From contig OY856409.1 in the NCBI GenBank assembly GCA_963693085.1, positions 519,509,303 through 519,573,302 on the forward strand: a DNA stretch of 64,000 bases, written 5' to 3'. The stretch's first letter is position 1; every line of letters begins with the position of its first letter. Made by a program: the position numbers and the translations under genes. This DNA comes from Alisma plantago-aquatica. Lineage: Eukaryota > Streptophyta > Magnoliopsida > Alismatales > Alismataceae. This document shows positions 13,156-26,011 of this stretch, one piece after another. A model generated the notes under the pieces. The model was not told the DNA's origin, ran no database searches, and saw only the letters and a program-made list of their open reading frames with translations.

Positions 13156-14109
13156 AGAATTTTCAACAATTTACAATAGAGTTTTTAATTGTTATGAAAC
13201 TTCACAATTCCTTGGATATAGATAGTATTTAGAAAATGTGTATGAATTTTATTTACATTGTCATTTTTTTATTATCCATGTCACAAATTACATTTTGTCC
13301 ATATGTCAACTCATTATTGATAAAGTTTAAATTTAATTGACTTGGGAGTAGTTGGACACTCCATATGAGACTTATGAGGTATTTATATATGTTGATAAAG
13401 TTTAAATTTAATTGACTTGGGAGTAGTTGGACAAATGTGAGTTTAACAAAATCTATAACAGGTACAATCCTCTATTCAGAATCTTGACTTTCATTTTGTT
13501 CAATAATATTTCCATGGGTACACATAGACATTCTTGTTATTTGATAGGAAATCTGATCTTGACCTTTTTGTGACAGTTTTTGTGAGGACATGGATGCTTA
13601 GACCCAGATAAAGGGCAACCAATGCTTTTGGAGAAAGGTTGCATCAGATTTGAGCCTATAAGAAGCTATACATGTGTCTTATTATATTATAGAGATTATT
13701 TCTATGTATTTCATAACCTCGTATACTATTTCAACATTTCTGAAAAAAATGTTGCTACTACTAAAATTAACATCACATAAATATCTGTCCATTCTACAAT
13801 CATGTTTCTTGTCTTATTGATGTTGTTACTGGTCAGGTTATGCACCGTGTTACTCACCATGGTGCTCAAGGTCGTGTAAATATGGTGAGAATAAAAAAGT
13901 AAAATCTTCCAGAAGACTTATAGTTTTTATAAGGACATTGGTCTGATCGACTTTTTTGAAACTTGTTTTGCCATATTTCAGTGAAAATTGGGTTGTTTAT
14001 CATTACATTAACCTCCAAGCTCACAGATATGAGATGACGGTCATTGAAATCTATGATCACACCCGTGTAGTAAGTGAAATATCAGTTATCATTGAAATCT
14101 ATGATCACA
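13156..14109. other. CACTA-1 interior, no gene recognised
   Basis: AT-rich DNA. A direct repeat of about 45 bases (centred on AATTGACTTGGGAGTAGTTGGACA) occurs at 13320-13435. A second one (centred on TCATTGAAATCTATGATCACACCC) occurs at 14040 and 14090, just before the ALMT fragment. Confidence 0.4.
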
Positions 14110-14451
14110 CCCATTGCCATTGGTGGAGCTTCATGCATTATCATCTCTCTTTTCCTGTTTCCGGTGTGGGCTGGCGAAGATTTCCATGATCTGACAGCCC
14201 ACAATCTTGAAAAGCTTTCAGTGTACTTGGAAGGTTAGAACAACGAATTACCCTTGAAGTTAACCAAATAGGATACAACATTTTTCATAATGTAGAATTC
14301 ACAATCCACATGGATAACCGAGGGAACTCTATTTTCAGGCATTGCATCTGTGTATTTGGAGGAGGGAGCAGAACGTGCTACAGAAAAAAGCAAATCCTTC
14401 CTTCAAGCCTACAAAAGTGTGCTCAACTCCAAAACAACTGAAGAAACTCTG
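14110..14451 (+). pseudogene. Captured fragment of an aluminium-activated malate transporter (ALMT) gene
   Basis: Two exon pieces can be read. The first (about 14110-14233) encodes a hydrophobic stretch followed by FPVWAGEDFHDLTAHNLEKL, the conserved PVWAGEDLH segment at the end of the ALMT membrane domain. It stops at a GT donor. The second (14339-14451) starts after TTTTCAG and encodes SFLQAYKSVLNSKTTEETL, ending at a GTAAG donor. ALMT proteins are anion channels of the plasma membrane or tonoplast. Only about 80 of roughly 450-550 residues are present and nothing before or after continues, so this is a captured fragment in CACTA-1 and not a gene. Confidence 0.75.
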
Positions 14452-16314
14452 GTAAGAACAAATATCTGACTCAAATGCAATAGCTTATATAGATTCATAC
14501 CTAATGTACTTATACCAGAAATTGAGATGCCATCTTATAGTTAGTTTTTTTAATATATTTTCGAATTCAATCCATATTTGGTAAGAATACTAGTCTACCT
14601 ACGAGCTAGTCGATAAACAAGTATTGCCTTTGATACATAGTAGTGCATCTCAATATTTGAATCATGATAGAGCACAACTAGTTATATAATCATTTAGATA
14701 ATTAGTTAACTGGCCAGGAGTGAGGTTTTCATATGGGTCTTGTGTTCTCTGTAAAGTACCATTCACAACCCAAGAAGCAAAAAGCATCACTCTACAAACA
14801 TTCCAAAGTGGTTTATGTTCTTCCTAGATGGCTTTATGTACGTGAGTGGGTTTGATGTTGAAGACAACTATCCGTTTTGGCATGCTTGTTACCTACATAC
14901 ACGCAGATGTGTTGTCTTGATTGGGAACTGTTAGAAAGGACATGGGATGATGTATGGTAGATGCTTGGTGATGCCATCTTATTATAGATCTTCCATACTT
15001 GTCATTGCTATGATGAAGTTCAGTCAGACAGACTTTCTTAGCAAGTAGTTTACTTAATGTATCTTTAATGGATTATGGAGAATTCTTTGGCAGAAATGGC
15101 ATTGACTGCATTTCAGTTGAGAATCTTCATATTTAAAACTATCTTGTACTGTAAATCAAATAACAATCGAAATTAACAGTGAGTTATATTATTAAAAGGA
15201 CACAGTTGATAGGTTGTACAAAAAAATAAGTGGCATTGCATAGAGGTAACCGATGATATAATATTAAAGCAGACAGATTGACTGTAGATCAAAAAACATC
15301 ATCTAGATGTGAATCCTCAAGAAATAGAGATGAACAAAGTTGGACCACATTGATGTGGGAAAATATTCTCCAATATACAATATTATTGTATAAAAAAAGA
15401 ATGTATAGTTCCTGTGAAGCTATGTTTTCCTTTGATTTGACAATTGTGGATTTGTGTGTATTACAACATCTAGTATTTTATAATCATTACATCACTCTTA
15501 GGCTTCAGGTTGTAATTAAATTGTAACTAATCCTATTTTGAGTGGTTATTCTTAATATTATAGGTTTTCTGAATGGGTTAGAAAATTAAAATGTGGTCTT
15601 TGTAAATAACACTATCCTGTAAGGTGAGTTTGGGTACTGACTTCGAAAGTTTCGGTAATTGTTAGTAGATAGTATTCATATTTCTGAAACAAAGAGTAAG
15701 TGAAAAGCCAACCAAATGTAGGTGCTGCTTAGGATAGCAGCTAGATGAGTTGTAAAATAGCATGAACAACAGATAACTTTGGCAGTTTTGAATCACCCCA
15801 TTTTTTGTGTGACTCCAACTCCATCAAAAATCTGCTGAAACGTGTGCACACCAGTATTTATAGATTCTAAAGCAATGTGTTAGACCATTGTTTAGTAGCC
15901 TAACTACTAGGATTTGAAAAGGGTCCATCCAGACGACCCCTAACTTTGTGCCAAATGTCTGTCATTTTCAATGAGTTTCTGCAATTTCTGTGATGCCGAT
16001 ATCTCCATTGAAGTTTCCATTCATCATTTCCATCCAGTTTCCACGATTTCTATAGATTCCTGGATTTCATCAAAGTTGCCTTTGACATACTCAGATTACT
16101 GGATATTCCTATCAAAATTTTCATGGGCACCAAAACGGTACTGAAATTAGTGTATCAAAACCTTGGTAGGAATATAAGGATCAAATTAGAACCATGTTAG
16201 AGTGAGAAGAGTGGTGGATATATAGAACAAAGTTTGTATTGTAGAATAGTCAAATTACATTAAGCATGCATTTCTAAGCACATTTTCATGAGCATACACG
16301 AACCGTCACCTTAC
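14452..16314. other. CACTA-1 interior between the ALMT and TTI1 fragments
   Basis: No gene is recognised. It may contain intron sequence of the captured host genes, but I could not read further ALMT or TTI1 exons here. Open frames are under 85 codons and unassigned. Confidence 0.4.
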
Positions 16315-16675
16315 CGATTCTTCTAACAGAGGTAAAATTGTGTGGGATGCGCCAATATAAGAAAACATAGTAGAAAGAATATGCAGAGTGTGGGGATTGA
16401 GATCTAGATGATGCATTTGTCTACAGAGATAATCAACAATATAGTCAGCATTTTCCACAACTAGACGCCTGACCTGCAAATAGAAAATTAGTGACATGCT
16501 ATTATGATGTTGCTTCCATTCAATGTATTATAAATCCATAAACATCAAATTGAAGATCCATACACTTACAGTAGCATAACCAACAGCAGCAGTAAGAACA
16601 ATGCTACTATAATTTTATTATTTGAACAGATCAAGTTTTGTAGCAATAGATTTAGGCAGTTCTGCATATATCCAC

Positions 16676-16678
16676 TTG
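16676..16678. repeat. CACTA-2 target duplication, left copy
   Basis: TTG, the same as 26009-26011. Removing the element and one copy rejoins a TTI1 exon, which independently supports these ends. Confidence 0.8.
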
Positions 16679-16689
16679 TACTAATACAA

Positions 16690-17430
16690 TAATGGTCCAT
16701 AGCGTCGGTTTTTTTAAGCCTATAGCATCACTTTTCAGCCGACGCCTAAGTGGCTGCTAGAGAAATTGTTCTATATGGTCGGTTTTTTAACCAAAGAAAA
16801 CCGACCTTATATAGTAAAAACTGACCCAAGAGGCTGTCAAAAACTAACCCCAAACAAGAAAAGAAATTGTACATGAACCCTATGAGGTTGGTTTTTCTAA
16901 ATAAATGACCTTAGAGATCCTCTGTAAGGACAGTTATATGATAAAAATCGACTCAATGGAGTCTACATATGAGCTTGTTGATAACCAGACACTATAAGGT
17001 CGATTTTTCTTATTAACCGACCCCAGAGATGCTTTGTAAGGACGGTTATATGAAGAAAACTGACTCAATATAGTCTAGCTTGCTGATAACCAGACCCTAT
17101 AAGGTCGGTTTTTCTTAATAACCAGCCCTAGAGATGCTCTGTAAGGACGGTTATATTAAGAAAACTGACTTAATAGAGTCTACAGTTGTGTTGGGATATG
17201 GTAGAATGACTGTGCCGCGTAGCACAACTGTGTTGGCTTATGGTAGCACGGATGTGCTACCCGGCACGACTGTGCTACATGGCACGACCGTTCTACCATA
17301 TCCCAACACGGTCGTGCTACACGACACGACCGTTCTACGCGGCAACACGGCACGACCGAGATACCTATAAGGTCAGTTTTTTAAGATAACTGACCATATA
17401 GGGTACAATTTTTTTAAAAAAATCTACAGA
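16690..17430. repeat. CACTA-2 left subterminal repeat array
   Basis: About a dozen copies of GGTCGGTTTTT and its complement AAAAACCGACC occur, often as CTATAAGGTCGGTTTTTCTT. Inside, at 17190-17370, is a cluster of GGCACGACCGTGCTACC-like words in both orientations. The same two motif types recur at the right end, so these are likely binding sites for the element's own proteins. Confidence 0.7.
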
Positions 17431-17670
17431 AACAGAACAGAAGAACAAGAAGAACCAGGATATGGGAGAGGGGACCATTGATGCTCAACCGTCACCATTC
17501 CAAAGCACACATTCATAACAAAAATGATTCATATATTCAGTTGAGTTACACATAATCACATCATAATTTACAAAATGATAGATTGCAAGTCTGAGATGAT
17601 ATTAAATATCAAATACAAAAGTAAATATGAAAGAGTTCCAAAACCACATACATAAATGGAGCTGACATAT
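17431..17670. other. 3' flank of the CACTA-2 second gene
   Basis: AT-rich DNA between the subterminal array and the stop codon of the second gene. Likely its 3' untranslated region. Confidence 0.4.
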
Positions 17671-19357
17671 TCAAACCAATGATATATTGACTTCATTTGG
17701 AAAAGCATCTGACCACTCTTCTCGAAATTCATTTAAGTCCTCAGGTGTGTAAGGCTGAGTTGTAAAGATATGTAACAGAAAATCCACATGCTAATATTTT
17801 ATAAAATGGCTACAACTCACTTGTAAATTTATGATGATATTATTTATTACCTGATCTATAGTCTGAATGTCATGTGATGCTTGTTTGACAATAGCTTGCA
17901 TATATTTCATTACATAGTAGCCACAAGTCCAGCCATTATTTTGTATAGGATACTACAAATAACGAATTATACTTAATGTTAGTAAACTACTATAAACAGA
18001 GTTGATATAAGACTATAAGAGTTGACATATAAGAGTTAAAAATTAGTACATATAAGACTAAGCAGTTGTCAAAGTAGCTACCTTGACATTTTTCAAAGTC
18101 AATGTCTTTAATTTTATAGGTATGTGTCCTCCACCTTCACGAAAAGCCTTTATACCCCTATCAATTAAACGATAGTTGGTAAAATAGAAATTCTAAATAT
18201 AAATATCATGTTGAAGCATTAACTAAATTTATGCTTACTCCATAGCTGACAATTTCAATTTGTGACCCCTTGTTGTTTTTCCCATTGGGTCAAGATAATA
18301 AAAAGTCATCAATTTTGGGACAACCACTACTAATTCTCAATGTCTAGATCTGAGTAAGAATAAAACAAACATTAAAATAAATAAATTTATTTGTTATTAA
18401 AATTATATTGAATAATAATACTTATTGGATGTTAAAAGGAATTAGGATAATTTCATTTCCCACACTAATAAAATATTTGAATGCAGTAGAGAAGTACTCA
18501 TTCACATCCTCAATATGTGTCTCCACTTAACTAGTGACTGAAGGAATTAAGAATCCAACATTCCTTATATCAAAGTTTATGGTCTCGGTATATAAATGGT
18601 TGTAAAATATTTGTAATTATTTTCATATGTAGAAATAAGCTAAAAATGTGTATTGGAATTTTCTATATTGATATATCCTTACCTTATCCATACTTCTAAT
18701 ATCGAAGTATTCTGTCAATCATAGTGGAACAACTCTATAATATCATCAAGAAAAATATAACTGTCAAAGTCCCTCCCAGGTGCATCTTCTGTTAAATTGA
18801 CCAACATTTGTAATCCAGAGCTTTGGTTGGCTAAGTATCGACACAAACATTTACATTTACTTCCCAACTCATCGAATGTGGATTCTGGAATAAAAGACGG
18901 CTTGGGCATAGGAGGACAACCAGTATAATTTTTACTTTTTGGTTTGCAAACTTGTTAATTAAATTACATACTTATATTACACGAGTTCATATATGCAGTC
19001 GAATATGAAAAATATGGTAGAATTCAAGTATACTTTGTCATTGATAACCAAGTGTCTAGGTCAACCCACCATAGCACCCTCTGGTTCTTCAACTGTACTA
19101 TATTTAGGATTGGGTATGGGTAGTGGTTTGTCCTCCATTCCATCATACACAAGATGGATGGACACACAACAAATGTCATCAGTAATTTGTTGGCAATGCA
19201 ATGTACCACCAAGGTTGTATACCTTGCCCGCTGCCACAACATTATATTCTGGAACCTTCAGAGCAAGTTTACAGTTCATACCAACCTAGAATTGAAATAA
19301 TATAAGTTATATATGTACGAAGCAGCAGACCAGATACCTACTATAACTATATATATA

Positions 19358-19401
<44 letters not shown>

Positions 19402-20870
19402 ATACTAATAACACAACATATAGAACAAAAACTTACTGCATAGTGTTGTGGTGGGTCATTGGGAGTGCTCCCATGACCTTCTACAGTTGGAGCATGGGGT
19501 TGTACCTCATCATCTGAGAGACACACAGTTTGAATAGGTTGAGAAGGTTGAGTAGGAAGAAATGAAGACATTATTTCTTTTACTTTCTGTGCTACTAATG
19601 CTTCAACTTCCTCTTGTGTAAGACCTCCTGCACGACCTCTTTTAGATTGCGAAGGGCCAACATAAGACTTGAATCCTATACCAACTCCGAATCCCCTAAC
19701 ATGGCCAAGATGCTCCTCCGTACCAAGAGCAACTGATAGTTCATTCATGCAGCCAGTTGGGATGAACTTTCCTTCCTTCCTTTGCTCATGGAGATCAATC
19801 TATTCATAGTTAATAAAAATATTAAATCACAATATCAATTAGATATAAATAAATCTAAGTTTGTGGGAGTTACTCTTTACTTAGTTAGGATAAACCTACC
19901 ATCTTTTGTGCCACCTCCTTAGTTACAGGGTTAACAATTTCACCTGCTTAATTCTTTCTAGCATCAATCCACTACAAGTGTCGGGGTGGACGCTCAGCTT
20001 GAGTTGTACTAGACTCTTCTCTAGAAGAGAGTTGCTTCTCTTGTTGTTGGCGGCGGAAGGCATAACCACCAGGCCCCAAGCGACGGTCATGTACATTTTT
20101 GGCCCGTCTTTCCTTTTGGGCCTCGTGAATAGCCTGATCATTTAAAATGAGGTATTGTAATTTAGACTTGGCAAACGTATATAGAAAGATTCACCTCTTT
20201 AATTGTATAAAATTAAAGATTCATACAATACATCACAATCTTTATTACCTGAAACTCTTCTGATTTCCTAGTTGCAACAAATATTTCCCACACCTCAGGA
20301 TCTATAAAAACATATATATATGTTGCTTTCTTCTTTTGTTTAGGATTATCTATAAATTCCCTTTTGAGATATGTCTCAAAAGCCCTCCATCATACACCAC
20401 AACATTGTAGCACTTTTTTCTTGTGATCTTTTTCATTTAGATGAAAAACACCCTATACATACAAAAGAAGCAATAATGTTGTCTTATAAAGGATATGTCT
20501 GTCTAAGCAAACTAAATTAGAATCAATAAACAAAAAACATATTAAAATAATATCACTTCCACTCATAGATATATCTTTCCACAGGAGGTCTTTTAAGGCA
20601 TTAGAAACATAATGCCAATTTTCTATATCTATTGCCCCCTTACTGCGTGCGGTCGCCCCTACGTAATGCTTGAAAGCACTAGCATGTTCCCCAATAGGTG
20701 CTCGTATGACATCAAACTGGACTGCCAATTTCTCTCCTTTGGCCCTGAGCTCCAGCAGCCTACGCATTAGTGTGGGACCTCTACTTTTCTTAGCATCACC
20801 ACTACCATCCTCATGGTGCTCATGCTCAGAATGTTCATCTTCACTTGCCGTTTTAGAACCTACAAGTATA
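17671..20870 (-). pseudogene. CACTA-2 second gene with an Ulp1-like (C48) cysteine protease domain
   Basis: Reading right to left, the exon at 20870-20580 is acid- and His-rich and then basic (MRRLLELRAKGEKLAVQFD). The exon at 19748-19440 includes GGLTQEEVEALVAQKVKEIM, typical of plant CACTA second proteins. Exons at 19279-19060 and 18909-18715 follow. The protease part comes last: IILIPFNI near 18440, a strand with FYYLDPMGKTTRGHK near 18270, and NGWTCGYYVMKYM near 17900, which holds the catalytic-type Cys. The end, near TPEDLNEFREEW, stops at 17671. Ulp1-type proteases cut SUMO-like modifiers, and such domains occur in many plant CACTA second genes. The catalytic His region is not clearly intact, and stops occur at exon edges. 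Confidence 0.7.
19343..19400. repeat. (TA)n microsatellite
   Basis: A run of TA lies within the intron or exon edge of the second CACTA-2 gene. The TYR-ILE run in the frame reading through it is not protein. Confidence 0.9.
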
Positions 20871-21008
20871 CATGATAAAAGAAACATAATTGATAATAAA
20901 AGCACAACTGGTTGAATGATATATGATGTATATTTAAAAGATTACGCGCTTGAATGATAATAAAATAAATAATTCAAAGAATACATGCATCTAGTATTGG
21001 TTGAGTTG

Positions 21009-24000
21009 TTAGTCAGGTAAAATTCCTTCAACATGGTCTTGACGTTTATAGTATTCATCGGTGTTATCTTCAACATTTACACTTGGCAAACCAACTGAGA
21101 TTGGGCTGGAATCATCATACTTTTCGTAGTATTCTTCTTCATTTATAGGATCTACAGTAAACTGTCTTTTTCCATGAAGAACTACATACCAATTTTTATT
21201 TGCCAAGTCATCAATATAGAATACTTGTTTTGCTTGGTCTACCATGATGAATGGCTCATCTTTCTCACCAATCTTTTCAAAATTCACCAATTTGAAACCC
21301 AACTCATCCACTGAAACTCCTTTGTTGTTGTCATCCCTCTGAAATTTGTATAGTCAAATTCCCATATGTCCTCAATGACGTCGTAATATGACATCTCAAC
21401 TTCACGTGGTCTTTTATCTTTGGCACTAGCAAAATACAACAAACAATCTTGAATAGTGACCCCACTATTTTGGACTACACTACTTTCATCTTGACGCTTT
21501 GTGTAGTATGAAAATCCATTTATGTCATAACCTTCATATGACATGACATCCATTTTTGGCTTAAAGGCAAGCCATTTTATGTTCTCAACAACATTATTCG
21601 GTGATTCAAATAGTTGATTAAAGACTTTCTCTTCAAACCACCTAATAAATGTTCAATTATGCTCTCTTGCAAGCCACATTGAATTGGATCGTGGATGATT
21701 TCTCTTGATAAGATCATTGTGTTCTGTGATGTAGCTACTAACTTCATCGATGTTGTGTAAAATATACAAATGTGCGTATTCCCACAACTCGCGACTGATT
21801 CCTTTCACTCGTCCTCCTAGAGTTCCTTTGCCACAATAAGATTCAGTGTGATGGAAATTTTTTAGATTGCTAGAAGTTTCATTGCAATTCAAAAAATCAT
21901 TGCAAAAGTCTATCACCTCCCTAGCCACATAACCCTCAATAATACTCCCTTCAGGACGATATTGATTCCGAACATCACCTTTAAAAACACTAATGTAGCG
22001 TTCAAATGGATACATCCAGTGTAAGAAAATTAGACCCAACATCTTCACCTCCCTTGTAATATGTACTACAAGATGAACCATGATATCAAAAAATGAAGGA
22101 GGAAAGTACATTTCAAGCTGACACATGATACAATTACATCTTTATGTAATTTATCGAGAGTATCGGGATGTATCACTTTGTTGCATATTTCATTGGAGAA
22201 GAAATAGAGTCTTGTGACTGCAAAACTTACATGCTTTGGCAATATAAATCGAATAGCCACAGGTAAAATTTGTTGCATTAAGGTGTGACAATAGTGAGAT
22301 TTGAGACCTATCAACTTCAGATCCTTCTTTGATACCGATCTATGAATATTATAAGAGTATCTTTGTGGAACCTTAATATTATACAAGCACTCACAGAAAG
22401 TCTTTTTCTCCTGCTTTGACAAAGTGTAACAAGCTAGTGGTAAATATGTGTGACGACCCCTGATCTCCACTGATAATTCTTTTCTTATACCCATTAATTC
22501 TAAATCTTTTCTAGATTTAATGTCGTCTTTAGTCTTTCCTGGTATGTTCAATAGCGTACCAATGATGCTATCACAAACATTTTTTTCAACATGCATGACG
22601 TCAATGCAGTGTCTAATTGCCAAAGATCTCCAATAAGGAAGGTCCCAAAATATTGACCTCTTCTTGTATAGAGATTTGTCACATGTGAGAGTACGACTAC
22701 TTGAACTCTTTCCAAATTCATTAACAATATGTTTCACCCTATCATATACAACATTTCCTGGTATAGGTTTAGGAGCACCTCATTCCTCAGTTGACCCATT
22801 AAAGGTTTTGCATTGCCTTCGATAAGGATGCACTGGTGGGAGAAATCTCTGATGACCAAGATATACGATTTTACCACCATGTTTCAGTCGGATTAAATTA
22901 GTATTTTCCTCACAAACATGACATGCTTTGTATCCTTTTATGCTATATCCAGACAAATTTCCATAAGTTAAAAAGTCATTAATATTGCAAAACAACATAG
23001 CACGCAAACTAAAGATCTCTTTATGTGAAGCATCATATGTCATAACACCTTCTTCCCATAGTTTCATTAGGTCATCAATTAGAGGTTGAAGGTAAACATC
23101 AATATCATTTCCAAGTTGCTTGGGCCCTGATATCAATATTGACAACACGACATACTTATTTTTCATACACAACTAATGAGGAAGATTGTATATAACAATC
23201 ATAACATGCCACGTGCTATGTGGGCTGCTTAATGTACCATAGGGATTCATTCCATATGTACAGAGTCCAAGTCTCAAGTTTTTTGGTTCTTTACCAAATT
23301 GAGGGTATAATAAATCGGATGCATGTCGTAGGACACAATCATCATTGTCCTTTAACTCCCCATGCTAAGACAAATTTTACGCATCTTCTGTATTAGCAAA
23401 TAAGCGTTGAAATCGTGGTATTATTGGTAGATACCACATCACCTTGGTAGGAGAGCCATTTTTAGCCTTAGCTGAATTTGTGATCTTATACCTTGGCACA
23501 CCACATTTTGGACAATTTATCAAATTACTATAGTCCTTCTGAAATAACACACAATCATTTGGACATGCATGAATCTTCTTAGCCTCCATTCCCATTTGGC
23601 ACGTTATTTTCTTTGCTTGATATGTTGAAATTGGAAGCTCATTACCTTCAGGAAGAATTTCCTTTAACAAAGACAATAGTGAAGTGAAACTCTTATCACT
23701 CCACCAGTTTTGAGCTTTAAGAGTATATAATCGCATCACAACACTCAACCTCGTGAACTTAGTACAACCCTTATATAATAGTTTTTCAGCATGATGGACA
23801 ATGTTTGCAAATAAAGAAGGTAGATCAATGACATTGTCCCGACAACTACGTAGCATCTCATCAACCATATCATCATGAATCAGGTCATCCTGAATCAGTT
23901 CATCATTAACATTATCATCATTATCTATATCTTCTATGCCACAACTATTAGTTTCTACATTTTTTGATCCATAATTAAATTTCTATCCATGCCAATACCA

Positions 24001-24216
24001 TTCATTATAACCTTGTATGATCCCATTGCATATGACATGATTCTTAATTTTCTCACCAGTATCAACTTTCAAATTGTTACCACAATTTCTACATGGACAA
24101 TATAGCCTATATGTAGGTAGTTTCCTATGTTCCTCAACAAATCTGATAAATTCATCAAGACCTTTGGCAAACTCTGAACTGCAACGGTTCTTGATAGACA
24201 TCCAACTTCGATCCAT
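21009..24216 (-). pseudogene. CACTA-2 TNP2-like transposase (broken)
   Basis: The ATG at 24216 starts MDRSWM, the usual first residues of plant CACTA transposases, followed by the zinc-binding LYCPCRNCGN motif. The block at 23868-23377 has CPNDCVLFQKDY and CPKCGVPRY. The block at 23172-22780 has GNDIDVYLQPLIDDLMKLW, the Transposase_21 core. Next comes 22737-21653 with HCIDVMHVEKNVCDSIIG and the DUF4218 region, and 21553-21009 with the DUF4216 region (NWYVVLHGKR). Frame changes near 23170-23380, 22740-22780, 22070-22125 and 21284-21311, and the gap at 21553-21653, show decay or unresolved introns. The stop is at 21009. Its domains match CACTA-1 TNP2, but the sequence is clearly different. Confidence 0.85.
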
Positions 24217-25060
24217 TTTTTATATCACATTAAAATTATTTATAAAACTAATCATTTAATATTGATACTATAAGTTGTAAGTTTTTATTGATGGGAAGTT
24301 AATTACTTTTATATTAAAGTGTACCACCTATCCCATTTTTAAATATTTAATCTCACTTAGGATGTAACTATATAATGTATGTTTAGAGTTGAAGAAAATT
24401 TCAGCAGTATTTCCCTTAAGTTCTCCAAGTACACCAATGTAAATGGCAAATAACCACTCACATATGTACCCAGAGAACTAATGAGGAAATCCTACTAAAA
24501 TTTTCTTCGAAACTAAACATACATTATACAGTTGCATCCTAAGTGAGATTAAATATCCAAAAATAGTCCTAGACCGGGGACTATCCAAAATTTACTCCTA
24601 ATGAGTAAATTTTGAACGGGTTTCTAAGTTGATACATAAATGTATTATTGTCATATTTATATATTAAGTTAAACATCATGCATCAATGATCTCATCTATA
24701 AATCCTAAAGTGTCAATCTGAGTCTACATAATGTCTACCCTCATATTTCTGGAATGTATACAATGATTACATATGCGATTGATAACAAAATGTAGATATG
24801 AAAGAATACATATTTTTATTGTTGGTTGATTTGAATCAAAATGAAGCCTAATAGCACATTGGGAGAGTGAGAATATTATACCTCACTTGAAGGCTGAAGA
24901 AGAATTATATGCAAGTCAACAACAAGTCAACAACACTTGCAACAACAACACAAATGCACGATTCAATTCTGTTATAATATATTAATTAGGGGTCAATATA
25001 CATCAACTTTAGAGGAGCAGGAAGAATTAACAAATGCAATATTGACAAATCTTGAAGTTT
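24217..25060. other. CACTA-2 region upstream of the transposase
   Basis: AT-rich DNA, probably the promoter and 5' untranslated region of the transposase. An inverted pair occurs inside it: part of 24350-24420 returns in the reverse sense near 24480-24560 (CTAACTATATAATGTATG-like against CATACATTATACAGTTG). Confidence 0.4.
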
Positions 25061-25965
25061 CTGCAACTCAGCCACCACGGTCGTGCTACCCAGCACGACC
25101 GTGCCATCAACATGACTATGCTTCCCAGCACAACCGTGCTACCTAACAAATATTGGAGTGAATCGAAGAGAAGGAACTACCGAACTAACCTGGGCTCAGA
25201 ATTTCCTTACTGGTCTCGCCTACGAGTCGAGGGAGCCACCGCTAGGTAAGAAGGAAGCTCGAGCAACAACACATCGACTCGATAGCAGCAGCACAGCCGC
25301 TAGGTCAAGCTTGAGAAATAGCACAGTGGCTCGGTAGCAGCAACACGTCCGTCAGAAGGGATACGACGTCGGGGATGGCTCATCGGGGGTGGCTCGGTAG
25401 CAGCATCATGACTCGGTAGCAGCAACACAGTTGGATAGCAGCAACACTGCATCGGGGATGGCTCGTCGGAAGGGACACGACATCGGGGATGGCTCGTCGG
25501 AAGGGGCACAATAACAGCAACACGGCGTCAGGCATCACATCATCGGGGGTGTCTTTGGTCTCTAGCACTTTGCTCCTGATCGAACAAATTCAATTGAAAA
25601 CACATAGCACTTTGCTCCTAATATCAGATCGACCTATAGCGTCGGTTAACAGAGAAAACTGACACTACATGTGAAGTGGTGCCCACATTTTTTAGGATCA
25701 CGTGTAAGGTCGGGTAACCTAAAAAACCAACCCTATAGAGTGGTGCTACAAGGTTGGTTATTTTCAGAAAATCAACCCAACAGGTCCAAAGCGGTGCCCA
25801 CATTTTTTGTTGACCCTATAGCGTCGATTATTTGGAAAAATTGACCCTATAGATTGAGGCGTGAAGCCAAAATTATGCAAATTTTCACCGCATGAAACCT
25901 AATGGGTCAGTTTTTATGATAAAACCGATGCAATAGTATATTAGGTTAGTTATTCTAGTAAAGAT
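25060..25965. repeat. CACTA-2 right subterminal repeat array
   Basis: Three motif groups follow one another. CACGGTCGTGCTACCCAG and its complement lie at 25075-25145, matching the cluster near the left end. A GC-rich block with repeats of GGATGGCTCGTCGGAAGGG and CTCGGTAGCAGCAACAC lies at 25280-25560. GTCGGTT and AACCGAC-type repeats, together with GGTGCCCACATTTTTT, lie at 25630-25950. The mirror arrangement of motifs at both ends fits protein-mediated end pairing. Confidence 0.65.
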
Positions 25966-26008
25966 GACACTAAGGACAACGACGTTATTTGCCAAAAATG
26001 TAGTAGTA

Positions 26009-26011
26009 TTG
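26009..26011. repeat. CACTA-2 target duplication, right copy
   Basis: TTG, matching 16676-16678. Confidence 0.8.

Larger units (their letters stand above)
16679..26008 (-). mobile_element. CACTA-2: complete 9.33-kb CACTA-type transposon nested in the TTI1 fragment
   Basis: The left end reads TACTAATACAATAATGG and the right end, on the other strand, TACTACTACATTTTTGG. The duplication TTG abuts both ends (16676-16678 and 26009-26011), the 3-bp target size of CACTA elements. Both subterminal regions hold GGTCGGTTTTT-type repeats in both orientations. The element carries two minus-strand genes, a TNP2 transposase nearest the right end and an Ulp1-protease-like second gene. The first base of each end is T and not C, so the ends read TACTA. 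The copy is broken by stops. Confidence 0.85.

Noticed and set aside
20453..20570. C-terminal part of the frame ending in a Leu-rich tail
   Set aside because: The reading runs past the exon into AT-rich intron DNA. The conserved part ends before it.
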